Assembly (NCBI RefSeq): GCF_036417845.1
Contig: NC_089978.1
Span: 121,488,183 to 121,552,182 of the forward strand
DNA from: Apteryx mantelli
Taxonomy: Eukaryota > Chordata > Aves > Apterygiformes > Apterygidae
Length of the DNA stretch: 64,000 nt
Direction of reading: 5' to 3'
In this document: piece by piece, positions 38,393 to 51,194 of the stretch
How positions within the stretch are numbered: the first letter of the stretch is position 1
How the letters are laid out: each line of letters begins with the position of its first letter
Translations under genes and position numbers: made by a program
Notes under the pieces: model-generated
What the model saw: the letters and a program-made list of their open reading frames with translations, nothing else
The model's database searches: none
What the model was told of the DNA's origin: nothing

Positions 38393-41300
38393 TAAAAGCC
38401 ATAGCCATTTATGACTGAGCTGTTTGGTTTTGATTTTGTAACCCGATTTTTAATCTCAGTAAATAGTACACACAGCAAACAATGAAGAAAATACAAACTT
38501 TGATGAGTAAAAATAAGGCAATGCATCCTCAAGTAAGGAAACTATCCCATTCAATACTGCAATCAATAATTAAATAGCTTAAATAAAGAGACCCAGACCA
38601 GGATCTCTGGATAAAAAAAAGATCCAGGAAATCTTACTAGTACCTACTGGGCCTTAAGAGGTTTGGAGGCCTCTATTATATTTCACTGGCTGTTCTGGAC
38701 CACGTCCAGGCATATTGCAGCTTGTTTTCACAATTGTCTGCTCAAACTTCAGTCTTACAAAATACTCACAAAATCAACAAAAAAGCACTGTGGGAAGACT
38801 GGAGGCAAAGAGGAAACTACCTAGCAACTCTTGAGGCATAACTGTACTTGTAATGGGACACTGAAGCAGCGTGAGCTTTGAGGCGGCCCTGCCAAACTGC
38901 CTCCTACTGTGAATTCCCCAAAGAAAATTACATGGCTTTTAATCAAAAGCTAGGTTTCTTTACAATATCAACTAGAATATTTATCTTTTAAATACAGTAA
39001 AAACTGAGTGACAGAAATAGTTTATACCCTGCTCTCCCCACATGCTTGTACCCATGCAAACTGGTCCTTGCATCTACACCCAGTTTCAATCACTTAGTGA
39101 TATACTGAGTTGCAGCAAATTCCACCCAGTTCCCTCTGGTTCCCTTCATATCCTGGCAAGGTGGCAGCTCTCCATAGTTTCTCAACCCCTACATGAACAG
39201 AAAGCTCCCTCCTCTGATGTTGCCAGAAAATTTCTGCCCTCACCATGCCCAGTAGCTCCTCCAGGGAAGGACCAACCCATCCTTGCTCCAGGGAACGCTA
39301 CCTGACCTGGCAAGATAAAACCTGAACGCAGATAAATCAAACACAGTTTGTCACAGTACCAATATCTGTTTGCTTAAGAAATGCTTTGATACGATATGCT
39401 TATATTTCTGTAGAGTAATTAAAGTCCCAACTTTTGATTAGTAAAGTGAAGCCAGGGCTAAGGTCATATGAAAGAAAGCAATGCAATGGGTTCCACTGTG
39501 CTGGCATAAGTTGTTCTGACTAGACTGGTCAGGACAAAAACAAACAGAAAACAAGGCACATTTTAAACAGGCTGATAGGACTATATTATCTATGTAAGTG
39601 TAGAAACAACACCAAACGGCTGTGTTTCCAGAGGAGTCCTTGCAAGGGCTATTTTAATGCTAATTAACTTTAGCAGTAGTGACTTTATTTTCTTCCAGAT
39701 CACTGATAACAAAGTTTGCAAAGGAGAAAGATTAGGGATAAACAGCAAGAAGGTGAAGAGACAGATTCACAGCAACTGAGATTGCTCCATAAACTAGGGC
39801 ACAACTGAAGGGTATGTATAATAAAACATCAGGTTAAATATCCAGGTACTTAGAGAAGGGATTTCAAGAGGCTACCTTTAGCTAAGGAGACTTCACTTCT
39901 ATAGCTAGTGGAAGAAAATGCTCCTACAGAGGAGGATTCAGAATAACTTCAGGTGCTTTAATTCTCCTTCTGGCACAGCCTCAATCTCCCTCTTTCTTTT
40001 CATTATAGAGGGATGAGCTGATGCTGGCTTTTGTGAATGCCCCCCAGAAAACAAAGACCAAACAGAGTTTGGAAGACTCTGAAAGCAACTCTGTTTGAAG
40101 ATCGGCACCCTGCTCTGCTTGTTGACCCTCACATGGCAGTTGGGAAACCAGAAGACTATTAGGAACACACCCTAAAGAAACTGGACTTTCATGGTAGCAA
40201 ACAACAAGAATTGTACTTAACAACTTAATCATGTGCTGCAATGAATATATTAAAAAAGTGATATGAAATGACAAATGCATGTACCACCATGATAGGTAGG
40301 AACTGCATCCAAATTTTGATTCTTTGAGTACAGAGTGAAAAGAGAACAAGCAAAAGAGAAGAAATGTATCTAAGTTAGGAAAAATGATCATTTTGAAGAA
40401 ACTCAGAGGGAAATAACTTATTTCTCAAAAATCTTATCTAGCTTGCCTAAGTTCAGCAACTACATTTCAAGAAGGCTTTGGCATCATTAGATGGGAACAT
40501 CTGCAACCACATAGGTTCATGAGCAGAGGAACACAGTTGGGATGCCAGGTTCCTCTTTTATTATCTTAATCTATAATGTAAACTATCTTAAACAATATAA
40601 GGCAACCAGATACGGTGGTAAGGTCTCATTCAAAGGAGACAATGAATATAACTTTTACCTATGTAGCTATAAGGCTGTTTTCTTCTGACCTTTTAGCTGT
40701 AGAAAACCCCAACTCATCCCTCTCTCTCTCATCTCCAACATTTCCTTCTCTAAAACTTTTGCTCAGCCTATCTAAAGCTAAATTGATCGACACTACCTCT
40801 TAGAGTTACACATATATGCAAAACTATTTCTCATACTTGTATTCTACACCTGATGGTTCTTATACACTACTTCCTATGCTATCTTTTATATAGAAGCATT
40901 CTGAAAGAGTTGGGATTAAATGGCAGGTCAATTGGCATCAAACCTTCAAGAAGGACAATGAAAAATTGGAGGAGGTTCAAAAAACCATGAAAAGAAACAG
41001 AGTAAAAAGATGAGATTAGGTTAATTCAACTTACTTTGCTTCTCAAAGAGAAAGAAGCAGAGATGATTATAGGAACTTTTATGTTATTATTATCTAATCT
41101 GATGACACAGTTGTCTTTAATCTAAAAGACAAAGGGACGAACCTGGTCCAAGGCTTCAAGTTCAAACCAAATAAATGTAGATGAGAAACAAGGCTGAAAT
41201 CTTAAGCTGCAAACACAATCAATCACAACAAATTACTGAGTGTTTAAAGTAGCTTCTCTTTTATTGCAAGCCTTTGAACCAATATCAGTTTTTTCAGTTT

Positions 41301-42136
41301 TTTTTTTTTTAAATCACTTAAAGATCTTAAGACTTAAAGATCAAAGCAGACCACAAGATTTCTGTGACAAGTTGCTAAACTACACAGAAAGTCAGACCAG
41401 CTATTTTCGAGAAATCATTCAGGCCTTAAAATTTATAAACCAATCCATGGGCTGTGCATTATGGTTATGGTTATGGTGCATTATGGTTATCCCTCCCCCC
41501 CAGCAAGATCAGAGCCATACCAGGTAATCTGCAAAAATTTTGGAAAGAAAGTCCCTGCCTCAAACAGCTTGCAGTCTCCACAGATAAAGTAGGTTTCAGG
41601 TTGTAGGGAAACAGATACACAAAAAAGCAAGATGACTTTGATCAAGGTTAGTCCCAGCTGTCCCAGCCACAGCCTGCCCCAAAATATGAATCAATTCACT
41701 GTTAACACTGGTGTCTTAGTAGCTCTTATTTTATCAGAACTAATTAGACAGTCTTAGGTTGTGGTTGACTGAATCAATGCTTTGCAAGGACAACAGAACC
41801 TTCAATGTCTCTTCTGTATCAAAGCCTTACCTATAAGGCAAGGGAAAAAAAAGAAGCCTACATACACTGCCTACAGCACACAGAAAGAATTCCCTTCAAC
41901 TCAAATTCTTGGTTTAAAAGTTAGCAGATTAAATGTTTCCAAAATGCTCATATTGCAACAGCTATTATTTTCAGTCATCACCTTCCAGGTGCTTTCCCAA
42001 AATTCAAGTGACACAATGCTGAAATAAGTTATATGCATCCACTTCTGATGCATATCCATGTCTGGACAGCAGCAAAAACCGCCTCAGAGCACGAGAATGT
42101 TTGAGCTCCTGTTTTGAAAACTCAAGCTCCAACATC

Positions 42137-42841
42137 TTAACAAGTAGAATTAGTTTTCCTCATGTTCAGATGGAAGCGTCTGTGTTTCAGTTTGTGCCCA
42201 TTGCCTCGTGTCCTGTCGCTCGGCACCACTGAAAAGAGTCTGGTCCCATCCTCTCGACACCCTCCCTTCAGATACTTGTACGCATTGATAAGATCTCCTC
42301 TCAGCCTTCTCTTCTCCAGGCTAAACAGGCCAAGCTCTCTCAGCCTTTCCTCATAAGAGAGATGTTCCAGTTCCCTAATCATCTTTGTAGCCCTTCGCTG
42401 GACTTGCTCCAGTAGTGCCACATCCCTCTTGTACTGGGGAGCCCAGAACTGGACGCAGTACTCCAGATGTGGCCTCACCAGGGCTGAGTAGAGGGGGAGA
42501 ATCACCTCCCTCCACCTGCCGGCAACACTCTTCCTGATGCACCCCAGGATACCATTGGCCTTCTTGGCCACAAGGGCACATTGCTGCCTCATGCTTAACT
42601 TGGTGTCCACCAGCACTCCCAGGTCCTTCTCCGCAGAGCTGCTTTCCAGCAGGTCAACCCCCAACCTGTACTGGTGCATGGGGTTATTCCTCCCCGGGTG
42701 CAGGACCCTGCACTTGCCTTTGTTGAACTTCATGAGGTTCCTCTCTGCCCACCTCTCCAACCTGTCCAGGTCTCTCTGAATGGCAGCACAGCCCTCTGGT
42801 GTATCAGCCACTCCTCCCAGTTTTGTATTAACTGAACACAT
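42137..42841 (-). pseudogene. CR1 reverse transcriptase fragment, open frame of 234 codons
   Basis: A fragment of the CR1 ORF2 protein. Recognisable blocks in order: [17 protein letters not shown] (residues about 7-23), [16 protein letters not shown] (25-40), CRVLHPG (44-50), [14 protein letters not shown] (72-85), [14 protein letters not shown] (96-109), [43 protein letters not shown] and [16 protein letters not shown]. The first six residues (MCSVN and neighbours) and the last few after MRK are host sequence. The palm catalytic aspartates are not included, so no enzyme activity is possible. The intact frame reflects recency rather than selection. Confidence 0.92.
42147..42829 (-). mobile_element. 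CR1 LINE fragment, truncated at both ends
   Basis: Antisense CR1 covering the reverse-transcriptase segment just after the FADD box to just before the protein end. It lacks the 3' UTR and octamer tail: sense sequence stops right after 'ATGAGGAAAA'. Upstream it stops where the family would read FADD, starting at TKLGG. The coding frame is unbroken over the whole fragment, so little decay has occurred. Because LINE insertion starts at the 3' end, absence of that end needs a special explanation (see findings). Confidence 0.95.
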
Positions 42842-43811
42842 AGCGTTATTTTAGAAGGACGTTTTATCTGCGGACTAGGACTATCACAGCCCTATCTCTA
42901 CCAGACTACAGGAACTAGAACAGCCTACAAATATCATTTTGGGTATCCCATTGCATTGGGATGTCTAAGCACAGTGGATCAATTGTCTTTTGGGCCAATA
43001 GCCTACATATTTCCTACTCTTGAGTTAACAGTGGAAATTAATGATTTATTTCTCTTCTAAAACATTTATTTTCACAGTCTGGGAAATAAGATTTGTGGTG
43101 CCAAAGGCCCACTCGCATAGTATAAATATATTTATATGTTCTTGTAATTATACTTATACTATACCTGAGGGATTCCAACTCTGCAAATAAATCTTGTTAT
43201 TTTTGAAACTATGCAAATAAACTTTCTATAGTAGAAATAAATCATCAGTCCCACTACAGAATTCTCTTCTCCAGAAGCAGGAAATTACGTTATCAGCACT
43301 GATGGCCTGTCAGCCAGTAATGGTCAAGTCCCACCAAACTGTGGTAAATTGCACCTTCCAATTAGTTGGATACTACAGGGGAAAGGAACAGGGGGAAAAA
43401 AAAACAAAAAAACCCACAAACATTCAGTGAGTATTGGGACTGGTTAGCTGTAGGTATGTTCATAACAATACTCTGGTGGGACATGTGCAGGGAATTCACT
43501 ACATTGTGTAATGCAGCTCAAGAGCCCCTAAGCCAACTCTGCCTAAACTAGTTTCCCTCCACTGTATGGTGCAAGTACATCCCTAATGATATTCAGCATT
43601 ATCCCTGAAAATAAATGGGGGGAGGGAGGGGTAAACAAGGCAGGTGTGGGGGCAAACAAGTTTAGGAAGTGCTGATTTTTTGCCATGCAGTTTTAATCTT
43701 GACAAAGTCAGCAAGGCAACTCTCAGTTTAAACATATCTAACTGTGAGAAGAATTAATCCCGAGTTTAATCTAGTTTACTTTCTTTAGTGGCACCACTAC
43801 AATAGCATCTG
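42842..43811. other. Unique noncoding DNA
   Basis: AT-rich, with no gene or transposon recognised. Two 'TGCAAATAAA' words (43183-43192, 43213-43222), including an ATGCAAAT octamer-type site, lie close together. A GGGGGGAGGGAGGGG run is at about 43617-43631. Confidence 0.5.
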
Positions 43812-44005
43812 GGCATCCTGCATTATTTAATTGCATTTATCCTCACAACAGCCTTGCGAAGAGGAAAACACTATTACCGCTATTTGACAAGTGAGGGTCT
43901 GAAGCACAGAGGAACTAAATGACCTATGCAAGGTCACAGGGAAGTCTGTTTCAGCAAAAGCAGTAAATCCCAGATTCGCTGAGTCTTCTGACAGCACAAT
44001 CCAAT
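43812..44005 (-). repeat. MIR SINE (CORE-SINE) copy
   Basis: The best MIR match in the window, antisense. 'TTTATCCTCACAACAGCC' (43837-43854) is followed by 'ACTATTACCGCTATTTGACA' where MIR has 'ttattatccccattttaca', then 'GAAGCACAGAGGAACTAAAT' ('gaggcacagagaggttaagt') and 'GCAAGGTCACAGGGAAGT' ('caaggtcacacagctagt'). The full ordered set over about 130 bases makes chance unlikely. MIRs are amniote-age relics and are known, at low copy, in birds. Confidence 0.75.
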
Positions 44006-44929
44006 AGGACTACCTGCTTATGTTTTGTGCTCACTGGTATCGGAGATTCTTACTGAAAGGAGAAATAGTATTTGCCTCATAACTGTCTGAATCAAACTGT
44101 TTCTTCGTGGTCTCAGAAAAAAATCAGGCAAATAGGACAAATCAAAAATAAACTAGGAAGAGGAGCTTGGTCTCAAAGACATTCTGCACAGGACTATAAA
44201 TACAAGCGTAAATGATAATCCGCCAAACTTTTCTACTTCATAAAAGCAGTATTTTCTTCATTCAAAATATATTCTTCCTGACAACAGCATTGCAGCACAA
44301 ACAAAGAGATAAAACACACTGTGTGTTTCACATACTGAAGAAAAAGGATTTCCTCCCTTCTCTTTTTCTTCTTTACACATACTTCATCTTCCCTCTCCCT
44401 GCCTCTCCTCTTCCTTTCATTAAGGAAAATAAGTCACAGCAATGAAGTTATGGACACCTGTTTTCCAGTTAGTTGCTGGTACATGCATTTTTACCAACTC
44501 CCTAAGGATGATGCAGCTCGGACTAGAAATACTTCATGTTCAAATTTTTAAGTCTAACTCTGCATGCCTTGCACACAGCTAACCCACCTTCCAAAGGACC
44601 TCTGTTCACAAAGCATCATAGTGTGGGACAGAAGGGAGGATTCTTGAATTACACATTTTAGGAAGAGTAATGTGAATAGCAAACAAGGTAAGTGAAAAGG
44701 TAACCAGATATGTGGCTTAGGGAAGGCGAACACAGACAGAGGCAAGTTAATTTACTGGAAGGTCGGGGTAGAATCAGGCTCTTGTTCTCCTGGTGCATGC
44801 ACAAGGAGAGCAGATACAGTAGGAAACATAAAAATGCCAAGTAAATAATTCATCTGATAACTTCCATAAAGAATTGGCACCTTATACAAAACTGGGTGAA
44901 AAGAGTAAGGAGGGCAAAGGGGAGAGGTG
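44006..44929. other. Unique noncoding DNA between two MIR-like relics
   Basis: I see no gene or transposon. A CT-rich stretch (about 44350-44420) lies within it. Confidence 0.5.
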
Positions 44930-45160
44930 AGTTAGTGAATGAAGCACCAGTTTGAACTCCGGACATACAGATTATATTCGGGTTTGTCAACACCCATTAA
45001 ACTATTTTGAACACATTGTTTCCCTACCATCCTTCAGTTTCCCTACTTGTAAAATACAACACAATTATTATTAATATAATCACAAAACAATAATGCTAGC
45101 ATGGCCCTGTGGAGCACTTTGATTTCTGCCAATGAAAAAGCTAAATATTATTACTTATGA
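44930..45160 (+). repeat. MIR/CORE-SINE-like copy with L2-type tail
   Basis: 'CCTTCAGTTTCCCTACTTGT' (45030-45049) and 'AAAATA' match the MIR core 'cctcagtttccccatctgtaaaat'. The end 'GGAGCACTTTGATTTCTGCC' and 'AAAAAGCTAAATATTATTAC' resembles the L2/CR1-type 3' tail 'cgctttgagat... gcgctatataaatgcaagtattattatt'. The 5' part (GTTAGTGAATGAAGCACCAG, TTTGAACTCC) is compatible with the tRNA-related head. It lies about 0.9 kb from the previous relic, in the opposite orientation. Confidence 0.55.
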
Positions 45161-48100
45161 AGGAATATCTCAAGACATGTTAAATTTCACTGTAATGACA
45201 GGGGGGAAGGGACAGGAAATCGGTTAAAAATTAGTGAGCCAGTGACTGACTCTTCAGTGCTTCATAATTAGCGTTCCTGCTCTTTGAGACCCTTACATAT
45301 TGCAACACCGTACAGTCTGCTTTTGCTGCAGCACCAGGTGTTCATTGTGAACAGACCCTCCCTAGGAAGCCAGTTTTTGAGCACTGCCCCCACAGCAATG
45401 CAGGTGCAGCTTTAAAACTAGTTTGAGGTCTCTGCTTCAGCCCAGGTTTGTCAGAAGCTGGCAAGGCTGCAGCCACGCCAGGAGTTCACTCAGCCAACTG
45501 CCTTTTGACAAATGGCCTCTTCAGGACTACTGGCAGCTGTTACAGCTTAGCATTTGGGGGCTGCTCTAATCAATAGGGCAACCAGTCAATGTATTGGCTA
45601 TAGGGTCAGAGAGCTGCAACTTGTTCTCCCATTTCTCCAGCAACACCCAGGATACAATGGAAAACTGTGTCTTACTGGGTAATGCATATTTTTTGGAAGC
45701 CATTTTAGCCTGCTGTAACACAGAGGTCATTTACTAAGCTGTCCGATTCATTAAACAGAGAGAATGCCCAGTTTCACAAGATTAGGGAAAAGGTCTGAAT
45801 TTGATTTCTCCTATGGCAGCAAATTACATTCTGTAGTTTATGAGTACTTTACACAGTAACAGCCCATCTGAGACAGCTCTAGTCAGTTGTCCTTAATGGA
45901 TCTTCAATGCCTAATCATTTTGAGTGTGATTGTACAGTCCTTCCCCTACCAGCTCCTCTGACCGCAGTAGCATCCCTCACATGAGTAAGGCCCACAAATG
46001 CTGCATCTTAATATGGACTAGAATGAGTGACTCTTCTTTACATTACTGTGCACTGCAGGCAATCCAAAAATCAGTAGAAACAGAAGTATTGCCTACCCCA
46101 CCTTATGATCTCTAGTCACTAGTTAGCAATGTTTTTTGATTTTCAGACTTTCAGAAGTGGAGGTATGGAGCCAGAATATTGGGTTTAAGATTCCTATTAG
46201 TAAGCCTGATTTCTTAGACCCCTTTTGTGAATGGCTTTGAAACAGTTCACAGCTTTTGAGGAATCCACAAATAACAGATTAAAAAATTAAATAAGCCTAA
46301 ACCCCACACCCACACTATCTTGTTTAGCTTTATTAGAACAGTAGAGCAAATAATCCTTCCCAAGGTCATCACTACAAACAAATTAAACTTGCAATTTGTT
46401 AGAATGATTAAATTCCCCAAATGAAGAATATAAATCTCTCTAGTATATGGGACATCCATGTTATCTCATTTCACACTGCATATTTTCATTAGCTGGCACC
46501 ATGGAATGTGCTCCCTGTCTCCATATGCTCTGATTTTCAAACTGTCTGCAGATTTCTGCAACTTTAGCAGGTGAGGGATTCAGACCCAAATTTGGCAAAT
46601 CTCCCCCTTGATGAGGCATCTTGGTGTCAATTCTTCTTCATTGCTTTTGCTAGCAGACTTCTCCCTGGGGCCAGTAGGAGACCACGCTGCTGCTGCCTAA
46701 CACTTTGGGATGTGACTTTTACTTTAAATTGTGCAGAAAGCTGTTCATGCATAGGTGAGAACAGTACAGTTATTACTGCATTCATCTTTGTGCTGACCTT
46801 AAGCTTCTCTTGTTACAGTACACACTTTATGCTCGCTGAGCTTTCTTTTTGAATCAAGAGGTGAAACCTTATGATAGAGGTTGTCTGTGTATGTCAGCTT
46901 TTGTGAAAAGAAAATATAACATTTACTTTTCGTATTGGAGCAATGCACTTGGGAAACTGCCGTTGCTCTCTTTAAATATGAAATTCCATTTGCCCAAGAA
47001 TTGCTGTTGCTGCTCTTCAACATGCACTTATTTCCTTATGGGGCTTCTTTCCAGATCCTCCTGGAAGGATAACTTTGAATGTTGTTTGCCAAAGACCAAG
47101 GAGCATCAGCAAGTGTTGTTTAATCAGAAAAACAGCTGATCAGCTAAAATGAGATAGAAAGGCTTTTTTTTTTTTTCTAAACCTGAACAGAAAAGAATTA
47201 AAAGGACAGGCAATAATAAACGTTTTGTGATCAAATTCTTATGAATCAAAATTATGATTGACAAAGTACATTACTGGGAAGAAAGATGAGGAACAATATA
47301 TATGCCAGGTTATAGCATCTTTCACTTTAAAATTGGTAATTTAGACAAAAGAACTCAGTAGATATTCTAATAATTAGCTTAAAATTAAGAGTAACACTCC
47401 ATTTAATAGAAATGAATAAGCATCATCAGCATGTGGGCCAATCAAGGAAAAGGAAGCTCAGCAATCAGGAAACAATACATGACAAGCCCTAACAGCAGGG
47501 ATCACACAGGAAACACCAAAGCTGCTGTACAGATTAGTCACTGTGAATAGTTCACTACTGTCCCATAGGCTGAAAGCCACTCAGCAGACCTTGTCAAGAA
47601 ATTTTCACTGAAACTTCTTCATTGGAAAGTTGACTAGAGCAAAGTTTCCCCAATTTCTACTTTCTCTGGGCTTTTTTTTCTTCTGAAATCAATTTTTTTA
47701 ATTTCTGCAAATAAAAATCCATCCATTTGTAAGTTATGAATGAAACAAACAGTTGAACTTACACTAGTTTTTGTTGGTGGGTGAAGGAGGAGTGGAGATG
47801 TCCTATTTTGTCCATTCAGCTAAAGTCTTTGATCCATTCGCATGTAACAGTTTTCCAGTAAAGTAGGTAGGACTATGTGGCACAAAGAATGCAGGATGAG
47901 GTTCTCAAGAAAATCTAGGAACATACTGGCAGTTTTAGAAAGTGATGCTGTGTTAGAAGTGTCTGGTATTAAAGAATCGAAAAAACTTTTCCAAAATCCC
48001 ACAATACCATGTGAGTTTTAGTAACTGCTGAAAGGAGACATGGGCACATCTTGCTTTCAATAGCACTGATGCTTCCTCATCCAAGTATCAGGAAAGCAGC

Positions 48101-50953
48101 TTCGCAGACACAGAACCTGCTTCTTGCAAGGTTACCTTATCCTTTTTGGAACTTCCTCTGCTACACTCGGGTGAAGGCTGCATCAATTTAACCATCAATT
48201 CTATACGTAACTGGTGCAACAGCTTCTCATTACATATAATGTAATGCCCTTGGTCATCCTGAAGTTAAGAGAAGGGCAGGAACTCAAAATCCCCCAGAGT
48301 CTTCCAGCATCCTCCCTCAGCAATTGCAGCACAGGACACTGATTTGTCAGCACGTGCTTTCAGTTACTTTACCGAAAGCTTTTATTTTGATGCAGAGATT
48401 CTTGTTCCTCCTTGCTCTTCCCTACTAACATCAGTCTGATGTCAATATTCATCATGCATCCCATATATAACCTTATCAGTGCTCTTCTCCAATTGTTATT
48501 TGGACAGGCAAAAGGGAAAAACACAAAAGGAGGCAAAAAACACAAAAGGAAAAAAACCTCAATGAAACATGAGATTCTGGCTGGCACCTTATTAATGCCT
48601 CCTTCAAGTAGCCAAATGTGTGTCTTAATAAATCTCAGCCCTTCTGGAGTACAGTATTTTTCAGCCTTATTACTTCCAATATTTTGCCTGTCATTTCTGA
48701 ATGGTTTCTCAGAAATAAAAGCTTGTCCTTGAGAAGCAAGAAAAAGTTACTATATTTTCAGTCTGAATCACCTCATAATATAAGCACTGAAATGCTAGGA
48801 ATAATGTAAACTCTACAGTAAAATACAATGATATAGTATACCTAGAAATATCTCAGCTTAATAGGTATTGTGCCATTAACAGTGAATTTTATGGAACCTA
48901 GTAGATGTAAATCTGTCAGGTAGACAAAGATTTACAGTAATATTCACTGCAGTGGACGATTTTCATCACATTTAGGACTGTCAGGCAACTAGTGTGTTTT
49001 CCTCAGTCCCTTTAGGCATGAAGGCCCCTTCATTTTATTTAAAGGTTGGTACTTTGACCTTCAGGAATTCTACATTGATGATCTAAGCTCTCCAATGCTT
49101 CGTCCCTTTTTACAAATACAACCCGAAGCTTAGGTGACTTTGCACATTCATGCCAGTCTTTCCAGAGAAGAGATGAGACTTAAGCGTATGAGTTGGACAC
49201 TAAGTCACTGACATGACAGGCAAGACCCAAATCCACGGCATATGCATTTGCAAAGTTAAAACAACATTTGCAGTACAGCAGCTCCACATTCCAAGAAACC
49301 AGAGCGAATAAGCTCTCTTTTTCAGGAATCACTGCCGGTGTCTGTTCGGACAGTGGAGGTGCTAGTACCTGCTTGACAACTAAATAACTGGTTTAGAATG
49401 TATGTACCCATAGGAGATGTGTCGCTGATCTTAAGGATAATACACAGAACAAGCACATAAGAGACCGAAACTTTAACTCCTGACCCTGCCACAGTGAGAC
49501 ATTAAAAACTCACCAAGAGAGGTGCTTTGTATTACTATTTCCACAGTAAATAGTAGACTGCAAATAGCACACACTTTTGAAACGCGAATAAGAAAAAATC
49601 TGTGCCTTATATCCATGATTTTTTTCTAAACACATATTCAAAGAACTTTAAAACAGAAATCTGAAACAAAGATTTCAAACAAATACAACGCTTACACGAG
49701 ATAAACATTATTAATTTGAATTAGATATAGAAAATGAAGCAGAATAAGATCAAACAGCCCACAGTATGACTAAACACACAGAATGCTACACACAAAGGCA
49801 GACTATGCAATATAATAGCCTGCCAGAGGGCATGATTGGTCATTTTAATCTAATCCAGTATTTGCTCATACCTCTCCTACGTGCTCAAAGATTTGTCTCA
49901 GGCTTCTATGAAAGGGCTGCTAACACCAGAGAAAAGGCTCGGGCACGACAGGAAAGGGCTTGGAGAAACACTTGATAAAGGTCTGGATCACATCTTCAAT
50001 AAAGACAATTCCTTAAGAGTTCCTTTACGATAAGCAGGTTTCCAAAGCGAGCAGGAAAAAAAAAATGCTAGTCAGTTCTATTTCTAAGAATGATGACCAG
50101 TGTCCCATCTCAGCCTCCAGCCAGTTCCTTCCTGGATGAACTGCCTCAGGCAGTTGCCCTTCTGGGCAACCAATGAAAGTCTTCATCACAGCTAGTAACA
50201 GAACTAGCTGGGAACCTCCTGTTTTAAACTTTGTTTTATGGAAGAAGAAATTGACGAAGAAAAAAAAAACCCACTGTTGACTAACCACATTCCTTCTCTT
50301 ATGGCGCACCTGTTAACCAAATACCCACATTAACCCACGTCAGAATTTTTGGAAGCTTTCTCAAGCATGGAAAGGGACTTTTTTCCTGGGATGAAAGAGA
50401 AGTTTCACAGGAATCAAAAACAATAACAAAGCCAACCATACTTCTTAATTATATCTCACTACTTCTGGGCTCTTAACAGTCATCAGGTCTGCAAGAGCAC
50501 AATTATATGGTACACCATAGGCAACCTCACTGTTCAGTACTTGCAGTGTGTATTCTAAAAGGTGAAGAACCTCTGGCAATCACAGTTAAACACAGTGTCT
50601 AACTGTGTTAATAGCTAAGGTGAAATACATCCACACCACAACACTCCAAATGCAGGAAATCTTGAGCCAACAATTTCCTCAGAAGCTGAGCAATCACAAA
50701 CCTAAATCTCCTTCTGATCAAGAACTTCAAAAGCACCTGATATCCAAAAGGAAGCCTGCTGTGCACTTCCTGCAGAGAACCCCTTATCTTCTTCAATTCT
50801 AATTAATCTTTCAAGTTGCTCAGTTTCCAGCTTGAGAAACAACAGCAGCAAAATACCTGCATCTTACAGGCTTATTCATGAAATAACATTTCCCCAGACC
50901 AGTCAACATGGCTGCCATTCTTACAAACTCTGAGTTTTTGGCACACAAGCCTA
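45161..50953. other. Unique noncoding DNA
   Basis: No supported gene. Frames of up to 106 codons (48412-48732) lack domains. No transposon is recognised until the Tigger insertion. T- and A-homopolymers (47166-47177, 50051-50059, 50259-50270) are the only simple-sequence features noticed. Confidence 0.55.
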
Positions 50954-50955
50954 TA

Positions 50956-50980
50956 CAGGCATACCTCGGAAATATTGCGG
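50956..50980 (+). repeat. 3' terminal inverted repeat of the Tigger-like element
   Basis: Starts CAGGCATACCTCGGAAATAT directly after TA. It mirrors the other end for about 12 bases, then follows the family's asymmetric sub-terminal sequence with repeated CAATAAAGCGA units (50999-51027). Confidence 0.85.
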
Positions 50981-51194
50981 GTTCAGTTCCAGAACACCGC
51001 AATAAAGCGAATATCGCAATAAAGCGAGTCACACAAATTTTTTGGTTTCCCAGTACATATAAAAGTTATGTTTACACTATACTGTAGTCTATTAAGTGTG
51101 CAACAGCATTATGTCTAAAAAAAAATGTACATACGTTAATTAAAAAATACTTCATTGCTAAAAAAAGCTAACCATCATCTGAGCCTTCAGTGGG

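Larger units (their letters stand above)
24183..42146. other. Long unique noncoding interval
   Basis: About 18 kb with no supported gene. The longest frame is 136 codons (39981-40391, minus) and has no recognisable domain. Content noticed: a GA-rich microsatellite (24328-24430), a C8/(AC)n tract (28607-28629), a perfect 12-bp hairpin (29773-29800), a 17-base-period duplication near 36118-36150, an (AAAAT)n tract (38353-38392), and a non-repetitive block at 30130-30560 that looks like a possible conserved element. No transposon insertion is recognised in this interval. Confidence 0.55.

Noticed and set aside
39981..40391. 136-codon minus-strand frame, the longest outside transposons
   Set aside because: No recognisable domain, and it overlaps another minus-strand frame. 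The length is compatible with chance over 64 kb and six frames.
43173..43225. Paired TGCAAATAAA words as POU-factor sites
   Set aside because: AT-rich octamer-like words are common by chance, and nothing nearby indicates a promoter.
48228..48246. 8-bp palindrome CATTACAT/ATGTAATG
   Set aside because: Short AT-rich palindromes are expected by chance in a window of this size.
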